Below are positions 15,582 through 24,799 of a DNA stretch of 35,935 bases, one piece after another. Numbering within the stretch: position 1 is the stretch's first letter; every line of letters starts with the position of its first letter. The DNA lies in assembly GCF_000170755.1 (NCBI RefSeq), contig NZ_ABCK01000038.1, positions 1 through 35,935 on the forward strand, written 5' to 3'. Source of the DNA: Lentisphaera araneosa HTCC2155 (GTDB lineage: Bacteria; Verrucomicrobiota; Lentisphaeria; Lentisphaerales; Lentisphaeraceae). The notes under the pieces are model-generated. The model saw nothing but the letters and a program-made list of their open reading frames with translations, was not told the DNA's origin and did no database searches. Made by a program: the position numbers and the translations under genes.

Positions 15582-16115
15582 TTAAAATAAGGACTGCTGT
15601 TGAGGGATGATGAGTTCTCGGCCTTTAGGCTTGCTGAGCAGTTCTAAGCATAAAAGTGCAGCGCCCATTGCATCGTATAAGGCTCGATGAGGTGTGAAAT
15701 GATCATTGACCTTAAGCGTGTTTAAGGACTGGGTTAAATCGAGGCACTCGAGCAAGGCGCTTAGGCTGTAATCAGAGAAGAGGTCTTTGTAGACTTGGCG
15801 ACTAATTTGTAGACTATCAACCGTTCTTTCAATCTCTAAGGCAGGAAATGATTTTTTTAAGATGGCATAGTCGTAGCCGATATTGTGGCCGAGAATGACT
15901 TTGTTTTGCAGATGCTCTTTAATCTGGGGCCAAGTGGAAACGATAGATTCACAGCAGTTTGCGGACTTCGCATAAAGTTGATTGACTGGAGCTGAGGCTT
16001 CGAAGTAATGAAGGATTTGTCCCGCTTCATTAAAAACGACAAGGCCAATTTCCGCTGGGATGGGGCCGTGTTCACCAGGAACAGTCTCGAAATCTATGGC
16101 GGTAAATTCTAACAT
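15582..16115 (-). CDS. DEDDh 3'-5' exonuclease (DnaQ/RNase T-like)
   Basis: A 177-residue exonuclease of the DnaQ superfamily. Exo I is IDFET (Asp8, Glu10), Exo II is GHNIGYDYAIL (Asp in the middle), and Exo III is HRALYDA, giving the DEDDh set for two-metal hydrolysis from the 3' end. Size fits a stand-alone proofreading-type or RNA-trimming exonuclease; which nucleic acid it acts on cannot be told. It is transcribed divergently from the RlmL-like gene. No other replication gene is adjacent. Confidence 0.9.
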   Translation of the reverse strand: MLEFTAIDFETVPGEHGPIPAEIGLVVFNEAGQILHYFEASAPVNQLYAKSANCCESIVSTWPQIKEHLQNKVILGHNIGYDYAILKKSFPALEIERTVDSLQISRQVYKDLFSDYSLSALLECLDLTQSLNTLKVNDHFTPHRALYDAMGAALLCLELLSKPKGRELIIPQQQSLF

Positions 16116-16137
16116 TTCTTAGTCACTTTTTGTTTTT

Positions 16138-16260
16138 ATGATCTTAAGTCGCCAAGAAGATAAGTCAAAAGTCTTTGTTGAAGAGGGATTTATTTTTAAC
16201 GAAAAACTTGTGGTGGCGAGACGAAAAGCACTTTTGCACTACTTTGACAAAAATAATTAG
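16138..16260 (+). CDS. Possible 40-residue ORF upstream of the RlmL-like gene
   Basis: Runs from ATG 16138 to TAG 16258-16260, ending 11 bases before the methyltransferase start. It would encode a basic peptide beginning MILSRQEDKSKVFVEEGF and containing VVARRKALLHYF. No ribosome site precedes the ATG and I recognise no family. It could be a short leader peptide, a real small protein or chance. Confidence 0.25.
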   Translation: MILSRQEDKSKVFVEEGFIFNEKLVVARRKALLHYFDKNN

Positions 16261-16271
16261 GAAATATAAAA

Positions 16272-17435
16272 ATGACTGAATTTAGATATCACAAAACTGG
16301 CTTGTTTTACGGCCAAATTTCAGAAGAGGCCAAAAAGCTTGGCGTTGATGAATTGAAAGAGTTAGGTGCTCAAGAAATCCAACAAGATTACCGTGGGATG
16401 CATTTTCACGCGGATATGGTTACGCTTTTTAAAATTGTTTATTGTTCACGCCTCTTTTCGCGCTTTTTAGCTCCTTTGCACCGTTTTGATGCACTGTCTG
16501 AAGACATGCTTTATCAGCGTGTGAAAACGATGAAATGGGAAGAAATTATCAAGCCGGGTCAAACTTTTGCGATCTTCGCAAACGTAGGCAATAGTAAAAT
16601 CAATCATTCGAAATTTGCGGCGCAAAAAATGAAAGATGCCATTTGTGACCGTTTGCGTGAGAAGCGTGGTGAGCGTCCCGATATTGATCCCAAGAATCCT
16701 GATATATGGCTTAATTTATTCATCAATAAGAATAAGGCGACAATTGCCCTGGATCTTTCTGGTGGATCTCATCACAAGCGTGGCTATCGTCAAGATTCTG
16801 TCGAGGCACCATTGATGGAGAGTTTGGCTGCGGCCTTTATTCGTGCGTCTGAGTGGGATGGAAGAACTCCACTTTATGATCCCATGTGTGGTTCGGGAAC
16901 TATTTTAGCAGAAGCACTCATGCATGCGGCTAGAATACCTGCGGGTTACTTAAGGAAGCGTTTTGGTTTTGAACACATGCCTGACTTTGATGCCGATATT
17001 TGGAGTGAAGTTAAAGCGAAAGCAGATGCCAGAATAAAGCTACCTCAAGAGGGTTTGATTTCTGGTTCAGATATGGATGCGGATGCGGTTCGCGCAAGTA
17101 TAGTCAACTTATCTTACTTACCTGGTGGCGATAAAATCAAAATCATTCAAAGTCGTTTTCAGGATTTAGATGACCTGGAGCCTTGCACAATTATTACGAA
17201 TCCCCCTTACGGTATGCGTTTGATGAAGGATGAAGATGTGGAATCTTTCACGGGTGAGATCGGTGATTTTCTCAAGAAAAAATGTGCGGGAAGCAATGCC
17301 TGGGTTTTCTTTGGTGAGCGTAAATTGATCTTGAAAATTGGTTTGCGACCTTCGCGAAAATTCCCCTTGAGCAATGGTGGTTTAGATGGTCGCCTTTGTA
17401 AGTTTGAGATGTATCGCGGTAATAAGTGGACCTAA
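16272..17435 (+). CDS. THUMP-domain rRNA guanine-N2 methyltransferase, RlmL N-terminal-like
   Basis: A 387-residue SAM-dependent RNA methyltransferase resembling the N-terminal half of RlmL, which makes m2G2445 in 23S rRNA. An N-terminal ferredoxin-like/THUMP part (about 1-160) is followed by the UPF0020 Rossmann domain. Motif I is DPMCGSGTILAEAL (about residue 203), and the catalytic motif is NPPYG (about residue 313). KRGYR before the domain is also family-typical. The C-terminal RlmK half of the E. coli fusion is absent, as in many bacteria. TAGGAAA gives a good ribosome site. The last 4 bases overlap the convergent DoxX-like gene. Confidence 0.92.
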   Translation: MTEFRYHKTGLFYGQISEEAKKLGVDELKELGAQEIQQDYRGMHFHADMVTLFKIVYCSRLFSRFLAPLHRFDALSEDMLYQRVKTMKWEEIIKPGQTFAIFANVGNSKINHSKFAAQKMKDAICDRLREKRGERPDIDPKNPDIWLNLFINKNKATIALDLSGGSHHKRGYRQDSVEAPLMESLAAAFIRASEWDGRTPLYDPMCGSGTILAEALMHAARIPAGYLRKRFGFEHMPDFDADIWSEVKAKADARIKLPQEGLISGSDMDADAVRASIVNLSYLPGGDKIKIIQSRFQDLDDLEPCTIITNPPYGMRLMKDEDVESFTGEIGDFLKKKCAGSNAWVFFGERKLILKIGLRPSRKFPLSNGGLDGRLCKFEMYRGNKWT

Positions 17436-17815
17436 GAACCCCTTTCTTCATTTAAGCATTTTAAGTTAATCAAAGCTAGAGAGAATACGGCTAGATTGAT
17501 TGAAAAGGGATTGAAAGCGTGAGTCATGAGTTGCGGCAATTGGATAAAAATTGCAATCGTCGCAAGTAGGCTAAATGCCATGGCTGGATACAGCAGTTTT
17601 TTGTTTGATGCAAAAATTACTAAAAGAAATGCGTAGAGTACTTCTGCAATCCCTGATGAAACCAGAGCGAAATCTTTTTCCATGAAAGGCATGAAAGTGT
17701 TGTTCATCAATACTTCTTGCTCGCTTTTAAAGAGCAATTTTGGAACGAGGCCATGATAGAAGAAGATGAGCGCAAGAGAGTAGCGCGAGATCATTTTGTT
17801 GCTTAGTTTCTGCAT
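17432..17815 (-). CDS. Small DoxX-like membrane protein
   Basis: A 127-residue integral membrane protein with four hydrophobic segments and the N-terminal RYSLALIFFYHGLVPKLLF typical of DoxX-like proteins. Function unknown; DoxX relatives sit in quinone or redox contexts. I chose the ATG at 17815; an upstream TTG at 17863 adds 16 basic residues (NQKLFGYSLSKKRTH) that do not look like part of the domain. It converges on the RlmL-like gene and has no obvious partner. Confidence 0.7.
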   Translation of the reverse strand: MQKLSNKMISRYSLALIFFYHGLVPKLLFKSEQEVLMNNTFMPFMEKDFALVSSGIAEVLYAFLLVIFASNKKLLYPAMAFSLLATIAIFIQLPQLMTHAFNPFSINLAVFSLALINLKCLNEERGS

Positions 17816-17925
17816 ATGAGTTCTTTTTTTACTTAAACTGTATCCGAAAAGTTTTTGATTCAAAGTTTTCTTGAGCTTAGTCGCATTATAATGAGTAAAG
17901 AAATTATTAATCTTAGGGTGTTTGT

Positions 17926-18879
17926 GTGAAATATTTGATTTTTATGTTGGTAGGAATCTTCTTAGCGTCTTGTCATCCAACTGTAGATAAAAGTGAAGAA
18001 ATGGATTTAAGCAATCAAAAGGTCTTGTTTTTAGGAGATAGCATTACTCAAGCAGGTCAGTATGTGGGCTTTGTTGAGTATGCATTACGTAAGCAGAATC
18101 CCGAAGATGATTTCGATTTTTATAGCTTGGGTTTAAATTCAGAGACAGCGTCTGGCTTATCTGAAAAAGATCATCCCTTTCCCCGTCCTTGCGTTCATGA
18201 GCGTCTAGCTAATGCTTTGGAAAAAATTAAACCCGATGTGGTATTTGCTTGTTATGGAATGAATGATGGCATTTATCACCCCCTCAATGAAAAAATACTC
18301 GATGCCTATCAGAAAGGTATTTTAAGTTTGATAGAAAAGTGTCGCGAGACTGGGGCTGAAGTTGTGATGATAAGCCCTCCGGCTTTTCAAGCTTATGCGA
18401 TTCAAAAGAAACTACGAAGCGCTGATGCAGAAGATTTTAGTTATCGCTTCCCATATGAAAATTATCATCAGACCTTAGAAGCTTTTTCTCAATGGTTAAG
18501 GCTGGGTTTGCCACAAGAAGTGACTTGTGTTGATCTGAATACAGCGATGACGAATTACCTAATTGAAAAGCGCAAAAATGATCAAAGCTTTGTCTTTGCC
18601 AAAGATGGAATTCATCCTGCTTTAGGAGGCCATTTGTTTATGGCTCAAGAGCTGTTGAAAGGCTTAGGTACAAATGCTGATTTATTGGCTCAAGAGAACT
18701 TGGCTGATATCAAAAAAGATGAGCTTTACCAACTTGTTGAAAAGCGTCGCCAATTGCGCTCTAGAGGTTGGTTGAAATATGTCGGCTATACGAGAGGGAA
18801 GGTCTTTAAGACTGATTCAGTATCTGAAACAGAATCCCGTGCATCAGAATTACTCAAAGAGATCGACGCGATTAATTAG
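17926..18879 (+). CDS. SGNH/GDSL-family hydrolase lipoprotein
   Basis: A 317-residue esterase-type hydrolase. The signal ends in VGIFLASC, a good lipobox with Cys16, so it is probably membrane-anchored. The SGNH blocks are present: FLGDSIT with nucleophile Ser39, GLNSETASG, YGMND, and DGIHP with the catalytic Asp/His pair. Many PVC homologues act as carbohydrate esterases, but the substrate is not evident. The C-terminal extension (after about 250) contains a helical LVEKRRQLRSRGWLKYV stretch. GTG start with AGGG 7 bases upstream. A terminator follows at 18916-18950. Confidence 0.88.
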   Translation: MKYLIFMLVGIFLASCHPTVDKSEEMDLSNQKVLFLGDSITQAGQYVGFVEYALRKQNPEDDFDFYSLGLNSETASGLSEKDHPFPRPCVHERLANALEKIKPDVVFACYGMNDGIYHPLNEKILDAYQKGILSLIEKCRETGAEVVMISPPAFQAYAIQKKLRSADAEDFSYRFPYENYHQTLEAFSQWLRLGLPQEVTCVDLNTAMTNYLIEKRKNDQSFVFAKDGIHPALGGHLFMAQELLKGLGTNADLLAQENLADIKKDELYQLVEKRRQLRSRGWLKYVGYTRGKVFKTDSVSETESRASELLKEIDAIN

Positions 18880-18915
18880 TTTCATTATTTAGTTGGCTGA
18901 AATGAATTTGAGCAT

Positions 18916-18950
18916 AAAAAAACCTCAGTGATGATTCACTGAGGTTTTTT
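18916..18950. terminator. Bidirectional rho-independent terminator
   Basis: A perfect 10-bp stem, ACCTCAGTGA (18922-18931) with TCACTGAGGT (18936-18945), around TGAT. An A-tract precedes it and a T-tract follows. It sits between the convergent SGNH and gnd genes and can serve both. Confidence 0.93.
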
Positions 18951-18970
18951 GTCGAGCTAGGGGCTAGTTC

Positions 18971-20419
18971 TTACACGTCGTAAGTCGTAGAAGAAACGTT
19001 GCCGCCTTTACCTGTCCAGTTGGTGTGGAAGAACTCGCCGCGTGGCTTGTCTAAGCGCTCGTAAGTGTGAGCACCGAAGTAGTCACGTTGAGCCTGTAGC
19101 AAGTTAGCAGGAAGAACTTCTGAACGGTAGCTATCGTAGAAAGCTAGGGCAGTCGAGAAGCAAGGAGTTGGAATTCCGAGCTCGATACCTTTAACAACTG
19201 TACGTCTCCAGCCTTCTTGAGATTTATGAATTGCATCTTTGAAGAAGTCGTTGAGTAAGAGGTTTTCTAGGTCAGCGTTTTCGTCGAAAGCATCTTTGAT
19301 GTTGCCGAGGAAAACAGAGCGGATGATGCAACCACCACGCCACATGAGAGCAATAGCACCGAAGTCAAGGTCCCATTTGTAAGTCTCTGAAGCTTCTTTG
19401 AGGAGCATGTAACCCTGAGCGTAAGAAATGATTTTTGATGCGTAGAGAGCTTGTTCAACATCGTTGACAAAAGCTTCTTTGTCGCCATTGAATTTGATAT
19501 CAGGACCATTGAGAACTTTAGAAGCTTCAATACGCTGATCTTTAAGTGCAGATACGCAACGTGCGAATACTGATTCAGCAATGAGTGTTAATGGCATGCC
19601 GAGGTCAAGAGCATTGATGCCTGTCCATTTGCCTGTGCCTTTTTGGCCAGCTGTATCGAGGATGTAGTCAACGAGGTGAGTGCCATCTTCTTGTTTGTAG
19701 CCGAGGATATCTGTTGTAATCTCAGTTAAGAATGAATCGAGAACGCCCGTGTTCCACTTTTTGAAGATCTGGTGCATTTCGTCATTTGAGAAGCCCGCGT
19801 TCTTAAGAAGTTGGTAAGCTTCGCAGATAAGTTGCATGTCACCATATTCGATGCCGTTGTGAACCATTTTTACATAGTGACCAGCGCCACCTTTACCTAC
19901 CCATTCACAGCAAGCTTCGCCACCGTCAACTTTTGCAGAGATATCTTGGAAAATATTTTTTACTGCAGGCCATGCTTCAGGATCGCCACCAGGCATGATT
20001 GATGGGCCGAAACGAGCGCCTTCTTCGCCGCCAGAAACACCGGCGCCAATGTAGCGAAGGCCTTTTGCAGCGAGTTCTTCCACGCGACGGTTAGAGTCAG
20101 TATAGAGTGAGTTGCCGCCATCAATGATGATGTCGCCTGCTTCGAGGTGAGGAACAATTGTGTTGATAAATTTATCGACTACTTCACCAGCTTTCACCAT
20201 GAGCATAACGCGTCTAGGTGTTTTAAGTTGGCTAACAAATTCTTCTACTGAGTGAGTGCCAATGACCTTGCTGTCTTTAGCTGGGCCATTCATGAAATCA
20301 TCTACTTTTGAAGTTGTACGGTTGTAAACAGCGACAGTGTAACCATTGTCATTCATGTTCATGACTAGGTTTTGGCCCATTACGGCAAGACCGATAAGAC
20401 CGATATCTGCTTGAGACAT
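18971..20419 (-). CDS. gnd: 6-phosphogluconate dehydrogenase, decarboxylating
   Basis: A 482-residue cytoplasmic enzyme of the oxidative pentose phosphate pathway (6-phosphogluconate plus NADP+ to ribulose 5-phosphate, CO2 and NADPH). The N-terminal Rossmann domain has IGLAVMGQNLVMNM and NRT for cofactor. Substrate residues appear in GVSGGEEGARFGPSIMPGG and KMVHNGIEYGDMQLI, with catalytic Lys and Asn-His before the helical domain. The tail KPRGEFFHTNWTG completes the active site of the partner subunit. Length is normal and the protein is complete. It is a single-gene unit; no zwf adjacent. Confidence 0.97.
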   Translation of the reverse strand: MSQADIGLIGLAVMGQNLVMNMNDNGYTVAVYNRTTSKVDDFMNGPAKDSKVIGTHSVEEFVSQLKTPRRVMLMVKAGEVVDKFINTIVPHLEAGDIIIDGGNSLYTDSNRRVEELAAKGLRYIGAGVSGGEEGARFGPSIMPGGDPEAWPAVKNIFQDISAKVDGGEACCEWVGKGGAGHYVKMVHNGIEYGDMQLICEAYQLLKNAGFSNDEMHQIFKKWNTGVLDSFLTEITTDILGYKQEDGTHLVDYILDTAGQKGTGKWTGINALDLGMPLTLIAESVFARCVSALKDQRIEASKVLNGPDIKFNGDKEAFVNDVEQALYASKIISYAQGYMLLKEASETYKWDLDFGAIALMWRGGCIIRSVFLGNIKDAFDENADLENLLLNDFFKDAIHKSQEGWRRTVVKGIELGIPTPCFSTALAFYDSYRSEVLPANLLQAQRDYFGAHTYERLDKPRGEFFHTNWTGKGGNVSSTTYDV

Positions 20420-20627
20420 ACGATATTCCTAATTTACTAATATTTATTGTTTCAGTTGATTCCCGACTATAGCCTTAGTTTGTTTTTCGTCTATATAGGG
20501 CTTGTTAATTATGTCACCCTATCGCTGTTGCATGCAATAAATTGAGGGTAAAGTTCTTTGCTATTGTCGTTGTAAGAATGAGCCTTTCGACTATTTTTAT
20601 TTAAAATTTAATATTACAGGTGAATAA

Positions 20628-21431
20628 ATGGCATTAAGCCCTCCAGATGCTTATAGGCGCGGGAAGCTCGAAATTGTAGATTTTGAGGTGAATAAAGCCT
20701 ACCGAGACCAATTAATTGGTGTGGGTTTATTGAGTTTCAAAGACTTCTTCTTTTGCAAGGGCTTAGAGGCGATGCGCGAGGTGCCGGGACGTTTGACAGT
20801 TTCCGTGCTTTGTGAAGATGAGCTGATTTACTTGAAGCGTCATTGGAAAAAAGCATCAATGAGTCGCAAATCTGGGCCTCATCATGAAGCGATTACTGAG
20901 TGGGTCAATACCAAAGCATTACACCAAGATAAAATCAGTGTTCCCACTCCAATGGCTTATGGAGTTGGTAGGATAGGTGGTGAAGCGGTTTCATTTTATC
21001 TTTCAGAAGCGGTAAAAGGCGTACAGGCAGATTATTTTTTAAGAGACAATAATTTGGATCTGAATCAATCTAGGAAGTTCTGGAAACAGTTAGGGGAGTT
21101 CACAAGGGGTTTTCATTCTAAAGGTTATAACCATCGTGATTTTTACTTATGTCACATATTTGTCCATGTGGCCGGTGAAGAGTATAAATTTTCCCTCATA
21201 GACTTACAGCGAGTCCAAAAGAGAAGTAAGTTTCGTCAACGTTGGATTGTAAAAGATTTGGGGCAACTATTTTATTCCTTTCCTACCGATATGTCGCAAG
21301 TTGAGAAAATGCGTTATTTTAAAGCCTATCAAGGGCACGGATCACTTTCTTTATCAGATAAAAAATTATTGTATCAAGTTATGCAACGAGTCGATCGTAT
21401 GAAGAGTAAGCACGGTAACTATATCGTATGA
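20628..21431 (+). CDS. WaaP/KdkA-type LPS core kinase
   Basis: A 267-residue protein-kinase-fold enzyme resembling WaaP (RfaP), which phosphorylates heptose in the LPS inner core at the cytoplasmic face. The active-site signature GYNHRDFYLCHIF has His169-Arg170-Asp171, and LIDLQRV (Asp192) is the metal-binding position. The N-terminal lobe has YLKRHWKK, supplying the ATP-contacting Lys. Length is typical. It is the first gene of a rightward set; its stop overlaps the glycosyltransferase start as ATGA. Whether the acceptor is heptose or Kdo cannot be decided. Confidence 0.9.
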   Translation: MALSPPDAYRRGKLEIVDFEVNKAYRDQLIGVGLLSFKDFFFCKGLEAMREVPGRLTVSVLCEDELIYLKRHWKKASMSRKSGPHHEAITEWVNTKALHQDKISVPTPMAYGVGRIGGEAVSFYLSEAVKGVQADYFLRDNNLDLNQSRKFWKQLGEFTRGFHSKGYNHRDFYLCHIFVHVAGEEYKFSLIDLQRVQKRSKFRQRWIVKDLGQLFYSFPTDMSQVEKMRYFKAYQGHGSLSLSDKKLLYQVMQRVDRMKSKHGNYIV

Positions 21432-22576
21432 AGATCGCTTTTGTTATTGAGCATTTTAAGCCTCAGTATGGTGGGCAACAGGTATACATGAGAGACTTCG
21501 CAAGATTTCTTATTGAGCGTGGTCACGAAGTTACTTTTTTTACTCAAGATAGCAATGTTCAAGATGAAGGTATGAAAATTAAGTTAATCACGATTTCATC
21601 CTTAGCCAAGCTCATGCGATGGACGCAATGGAATAGCTTTTTAAAGCAAGTTAAGAATCTTGTGAAAGAAGGCGATTTTGATATTGTCATGGGAACTGGT
21701 GTAAGTGCTGGGATTAATGTCTATCAGCCACATGGAGGTGTGACTAAAGCGAGCCACCAGCAAAATCGTTTGTTGACTCATCCTGTGCATTGTTTCTTAA
21801 AGGGTTTATCCAACGCAATAAGTCCGAAGCATATCATGGCATCTTTGATTGAACGCGAAATATTTACGAACAATAGAGTGAAGTACATAGCCATAAGTGA
21901 AATGGTTAAAAAGCATATGAAAAAGTTCTACAATTTAGAAGATGATCAGATCGAGCTGGTTTACAATGGTGTGGATGTGGATCGTTTTCAGCCATGTGCA
22001 GCGCAAGAGAGAGAAAAGGCTAAAAAAGAGCTAGGCCTTGATTCACAGAAAATTATTTTTTCACTGGTTGCACATAATTTCAAGCTCAAAGGCTTACGTG
22101 AAATTATTGCGGTCGTCGATCGGCTTAAGGAAAAGCAAGAGGACTTCATTGTACTTGTAGCAGGTAAAGGCAAGAAAAAAGTATACGAAACGATGATTAA
22201 GAGTCGAGGCTTAGGAGCTTACTTCAGTTTTTTAGGAGCCGTAGAGAATCCTGAGCTCGTCTATCGCGCATCTGATGCCTACTTGCAGCCGACGTGGTAT
22301 GATCCATGCTCCTTGGTAGTTCTTGAGGCCATGGCCGCAGGCGTTCCAGTGATAAGTACTGAGTTTAATGGTGCTTCAGAAATGATTCGTAATGGTGAAA
22401 ATGGCTATGTAATTCCACGCCCTGATTCCTTGGGTCAATTTGAAGAGGCGATGCTACAGTTATTTGATTCGAAGAATCGCAAACAGCTCGGTGAGCAAGC
22501 GCGCTTAAGCGTAGAATCTTTAACTCATGAAAAAAACTTCCTTCACATGGAACGAGTCTTTAAAGAGTTTGTTTGA
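21428..22576 (+). CDS. GT4-family glycosyltransferase, WaaG-like
   Basis: A 382-residue retaining GT-B glycosyltransferase resembling WaaG (RfaG), which adds glucose to the LPS inner core. N-terminal MKIAFVIEHFKPQYGGQQVY contains the Gly-rich acceptor-side loop. VYNGVDVDRF is a family mark, and the donor-site EX7E appears in VVLEAMAAGVPVISTEFNGA (first Glu) with the second Glu a few residues on in SEMIRNG. It overlaps the WaaP-like kinase by 4 bp. The pairing with a core kinase, as in the E. coli waa cluster, supports a core-oligosaccharide role. Confidence 0.92.
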   Translation: MKIAFVIEHFKPQYGGQQVYMRDFARFLIERGHEVTFFTQDSNVQDEGMKIKLITISSLAKLMRWTQWNSFLKQVKNLVKEGDFDIVMGTGVSAGINVYQPHGGVTKASHQQNRLLTHPVHCFLKGLSNAISPKHIMASLIEREIFTNNRVKYIAISEMVKKHMKKFYNLEDDQIELVYNGVDVDRFQPCAAQEREKAKKELGLDSQKIIFSLVAHNFKLKGLREIIAVVDRLKEKQEDFIVLVAGKGKKKVYETMIKSRGLGAYFSFLGAVENPELVYRASDAYLQPTWYDPCSLVVLEAMAAGVPVISTEFNGASEMIRNGENGYVIPRPDSLGQFEEAMLQLFDSKNRKQLGEQARLSVESLTHEKNFLHMERVFKEFV

Positions 22577-22723
22577 AGATATTTTTACGAGCTTTTGATA
22601 AAATCTTGAATTAATTGCAGTAGCTTCTTTATGAAGTTGATGAAAGCGACTTTGACGAATTGCTTTCTCCTAAAAATCTATTCAATTATAATCAATTATT
22701 TGAATTTAAATGTTGGTGTTGTT

Positions 22724-24799
22724 TTGCGTTTTAAATGTACTTCTTGCGGGCAGGCTGTTTCAGTAGATGACGGCAAGCCAGGGGAAGCGGTCCAATGTGG
22801 ATCGTGTGGGACGGTTCTCAAGGTTCCGAAGCCATTTGAAAAAGGTTATATCATTGGAGACTTTTGTGTTGAAGAACATATTGGTTCAGGCCGCATGGGT
22901 GAGGTTTACAAAGCCTATCAAGAAACGTTGGTTCGCGATGTAGCCTTAAAAGTTTTAGATAATGATATGGCCGAGCACTCTGAGCATATTTTGGAATTTT
23001 TCAAAGAAGCTCGAGTCGCCGCACGTTTAAATCACCCCAATATTGTACAAGCCTATTCTGTAAATGAAGAAGGTGGGTATTACTACCTAGTTGTAGAATA
23101 TGTATTTGGTCAAAACTTAAGGCAATTAATTGACGATAGAGGTAAATTGCCAGTTAATATGACCATACGTCTGTTGTCACAGATTGCTCATGCACTGGAC
23201 TATGCGTGGACTTCTGAAGGCTTACCTCACTTAGCGGTGAAGCCTGAAAATATTTTGATCGACTCGAAAGCTCAGATCAAAATTTCTGATATTGGTTTAG
23301 CAGGGTCACGATCGAGGTTTTCTGATGGAGATTACAAATACTCGAGTCCAGAACAGATACTTAATTTAAAAGCTGATACACGTGCAGATATTTACGCACT
23401 GGGGATCACAGCTTACGAGGCCTTAACGGGCAATGTTCCTTTTGATGGTAATATCAAAGATGTGAATAAAAAACATTTAGAAGAAGAGGCTTTGCCAATT
23501 AAGGAGCTAAATCCTTCTGTCCCTAAGGATTTAGTTACGGTCATTACTAAAATGATGTCAAAGCACCCTGATGATCGCTACATGAGTTTCGGTGATCTAG
23601 CTAAAGACCTCCGCCTCTTGAGACGCTATGCTGGAGATATGAGCACGACTTCTAGCTTTTCTACTAAAATTTTTAAAACGCGATTTAGCTTTACGGAAAA
23701 GAGGAACCAACAAAGGAAGAAAAGTTTACGGCTACAGGCTTTTACTGCTTTAGTGACGGTCATGTTGTTGATTGGGATCATTGTTTTTAATAGCGATAAA
23801 TCAGTGGATAAGACAGTGAAAGTCGATAAAGGGGATAAGAAACGTTTAGCAGAATTTGCTGTTCTATCTCAGTCAATTGATAAAAGTGTAAGTTCAGTAG
23901 AAGCGTTTACTTTATTTAAGAAAATTGAGGCCTTTTTAGCAAGATATCCTAGTTCACCACAAGCCGAAGAATGTTTAGAATGGCGTGAAGCCGTTTTGGA
24001 GATTTTGATACGAGAACGACGTCAAAATGAATTTTTTAGTGAGGAATCTACTCTAGCAGAAGAGGAGGAGGATGATCTTTTGGCTAATTCAGAGCAAGGC
24101 TTTGTTAGTCAAGACTTGGGAGAGCTGGCTCTTCAAAGTGAACGAGATAGTATGAGAAGGGATATTCTTAGGTTTTACTTAGGAAGGAAAGCTAGTACTG
24201 AACTGTTAACATTCTTGAAAAATAGTGAAGCGTATGATCCTATTTGGTCGGAGCAGATGACAAATATTATTGTTCAGGCAAACGAAGTGCGGAATTCTTT
24301 AGTAGATGAAGACAGCTCCTTGCAGGGTTTGTTGATCAAGCATGGGAAAGATGAAGTCGAAGTACGTTCCATTAAGAGTGATATTCTTATGGGGGTGGTT
24401 GATGGTGAACTTAAAAGTTTAAGTTTAAGTACCTTTGGCTTAAAGAGCCTAGAGTCCTTATTGGCCATTAGTTCTGAGTTCCCAAGAGAAGGGGCATTAA
24501 GTTTATTGTTTTGGTACAGGAATTTTCAAAAGTGTAAACTTAATGAAGGCGTTGAAATGTCTGAATTTGAAGTGTTCTTGGTAGATGAGGCAAATCGTAT
24601 GGCCAAATTTGATTTTGAGAATTATTTAAACGAAGCAAAGAATAGTTGGCAAAGGAATGAAGCTGGTTCTGCTAGGGCACAAATTGTCGCTTTAAAGAAA
24701 AAATATGAAACGAGTGATCTTTATAAACTCAACAAAAAGAGAGTTGACTCTCTAGAAGAAAAAATTAAAAAGAGTGTGAGTCGACGTGGAAAGAAATGA
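22724..24799 (+). CDS. Zinc-ribbon Ser/Thr kinase-like protein, probable pseudokinase
   Basis: About 691 residues. An N-terminal zinc ribbon (C5-x2-C8 and C25-x2-C28) precedes a Hanks-type kinase domain (about 45-300). The Gly loop GSGRMGEVY and VALK Lys76 are normal, and DFG reads DIG (Asp189). The catalytic loop reads HLAVKPEN (169-176): Ala171 replaces the HRD aspartate, and the activation segment is very short with no obvious Thr. I infer weak or no phosphotransfer. One membrane helix lies near 338-355. The C-terminal part is helical and charged (LAEEEEDDLL), ending KKSVSRRGKK. I chose TTG 22724 so the protein starts at the zinc ribbon; an ATG at 22631 would add an odd hydrophobic leader. 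Neither start has a clear ribosome site. Confidence 0.82.
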   Translation: MRFKCTSCGQAVSVDDGKPGEAVQCGSCGTVLKVPKPFEKGYIIGDFCVEEHIGSGRMGEVYKAYQETLVRDVALKVLDNDMAEHSEHILEFFKEARVAARLNHPNIVQAYSVNEEGGYYYLVVEYVFGQNLRQLIDDRGKLPVNMTIRLLSQIAHALDYAWTSEGLPHLAVKPENILIDSKAQIKISDIGLAGSRSRFSDGDYKYSSPEQILNLKADTRADIYALGITAYEALTGNVPFDGNIKDVNKKHLEEEALPIKELNPSVPKDLVTVITKMMSKHPDDRYMSFGDLAKDLRLLRRYAGDMSTTSSFSTKIFKTRFSFTEKRNQQRKKSLRLQAFTALVTVMLLIGIIVFNSDKSVDKTVKVDKGDKKRLAEFAVLSQSIDKSVSSVEAFTLFKKIEAFLARYPSSPQAEECLEWREAVLEILIRERRQNEFFSEESTLAEEEEDDLLANSEQGFVSQDLGELALQSERDSMRRDILRFYLGRKASTELLTFLKNSEAYDPIWSEQMTNIIVQANEVRNSLVDEDSSLQGLLIKHGKDEVEVRSIKSDILMGVVDGELKSLSLSTFGLKSLESLLAISSEFPREGALSLLFWYRNFQKCKLNEGVEMSEFEVFLVDEANRMAKFDFENYLNEAKNSWQRNEAGSARAQIVALKKKYETSDLYKLNKKRVDSLEEKIKKSVSRRGKK

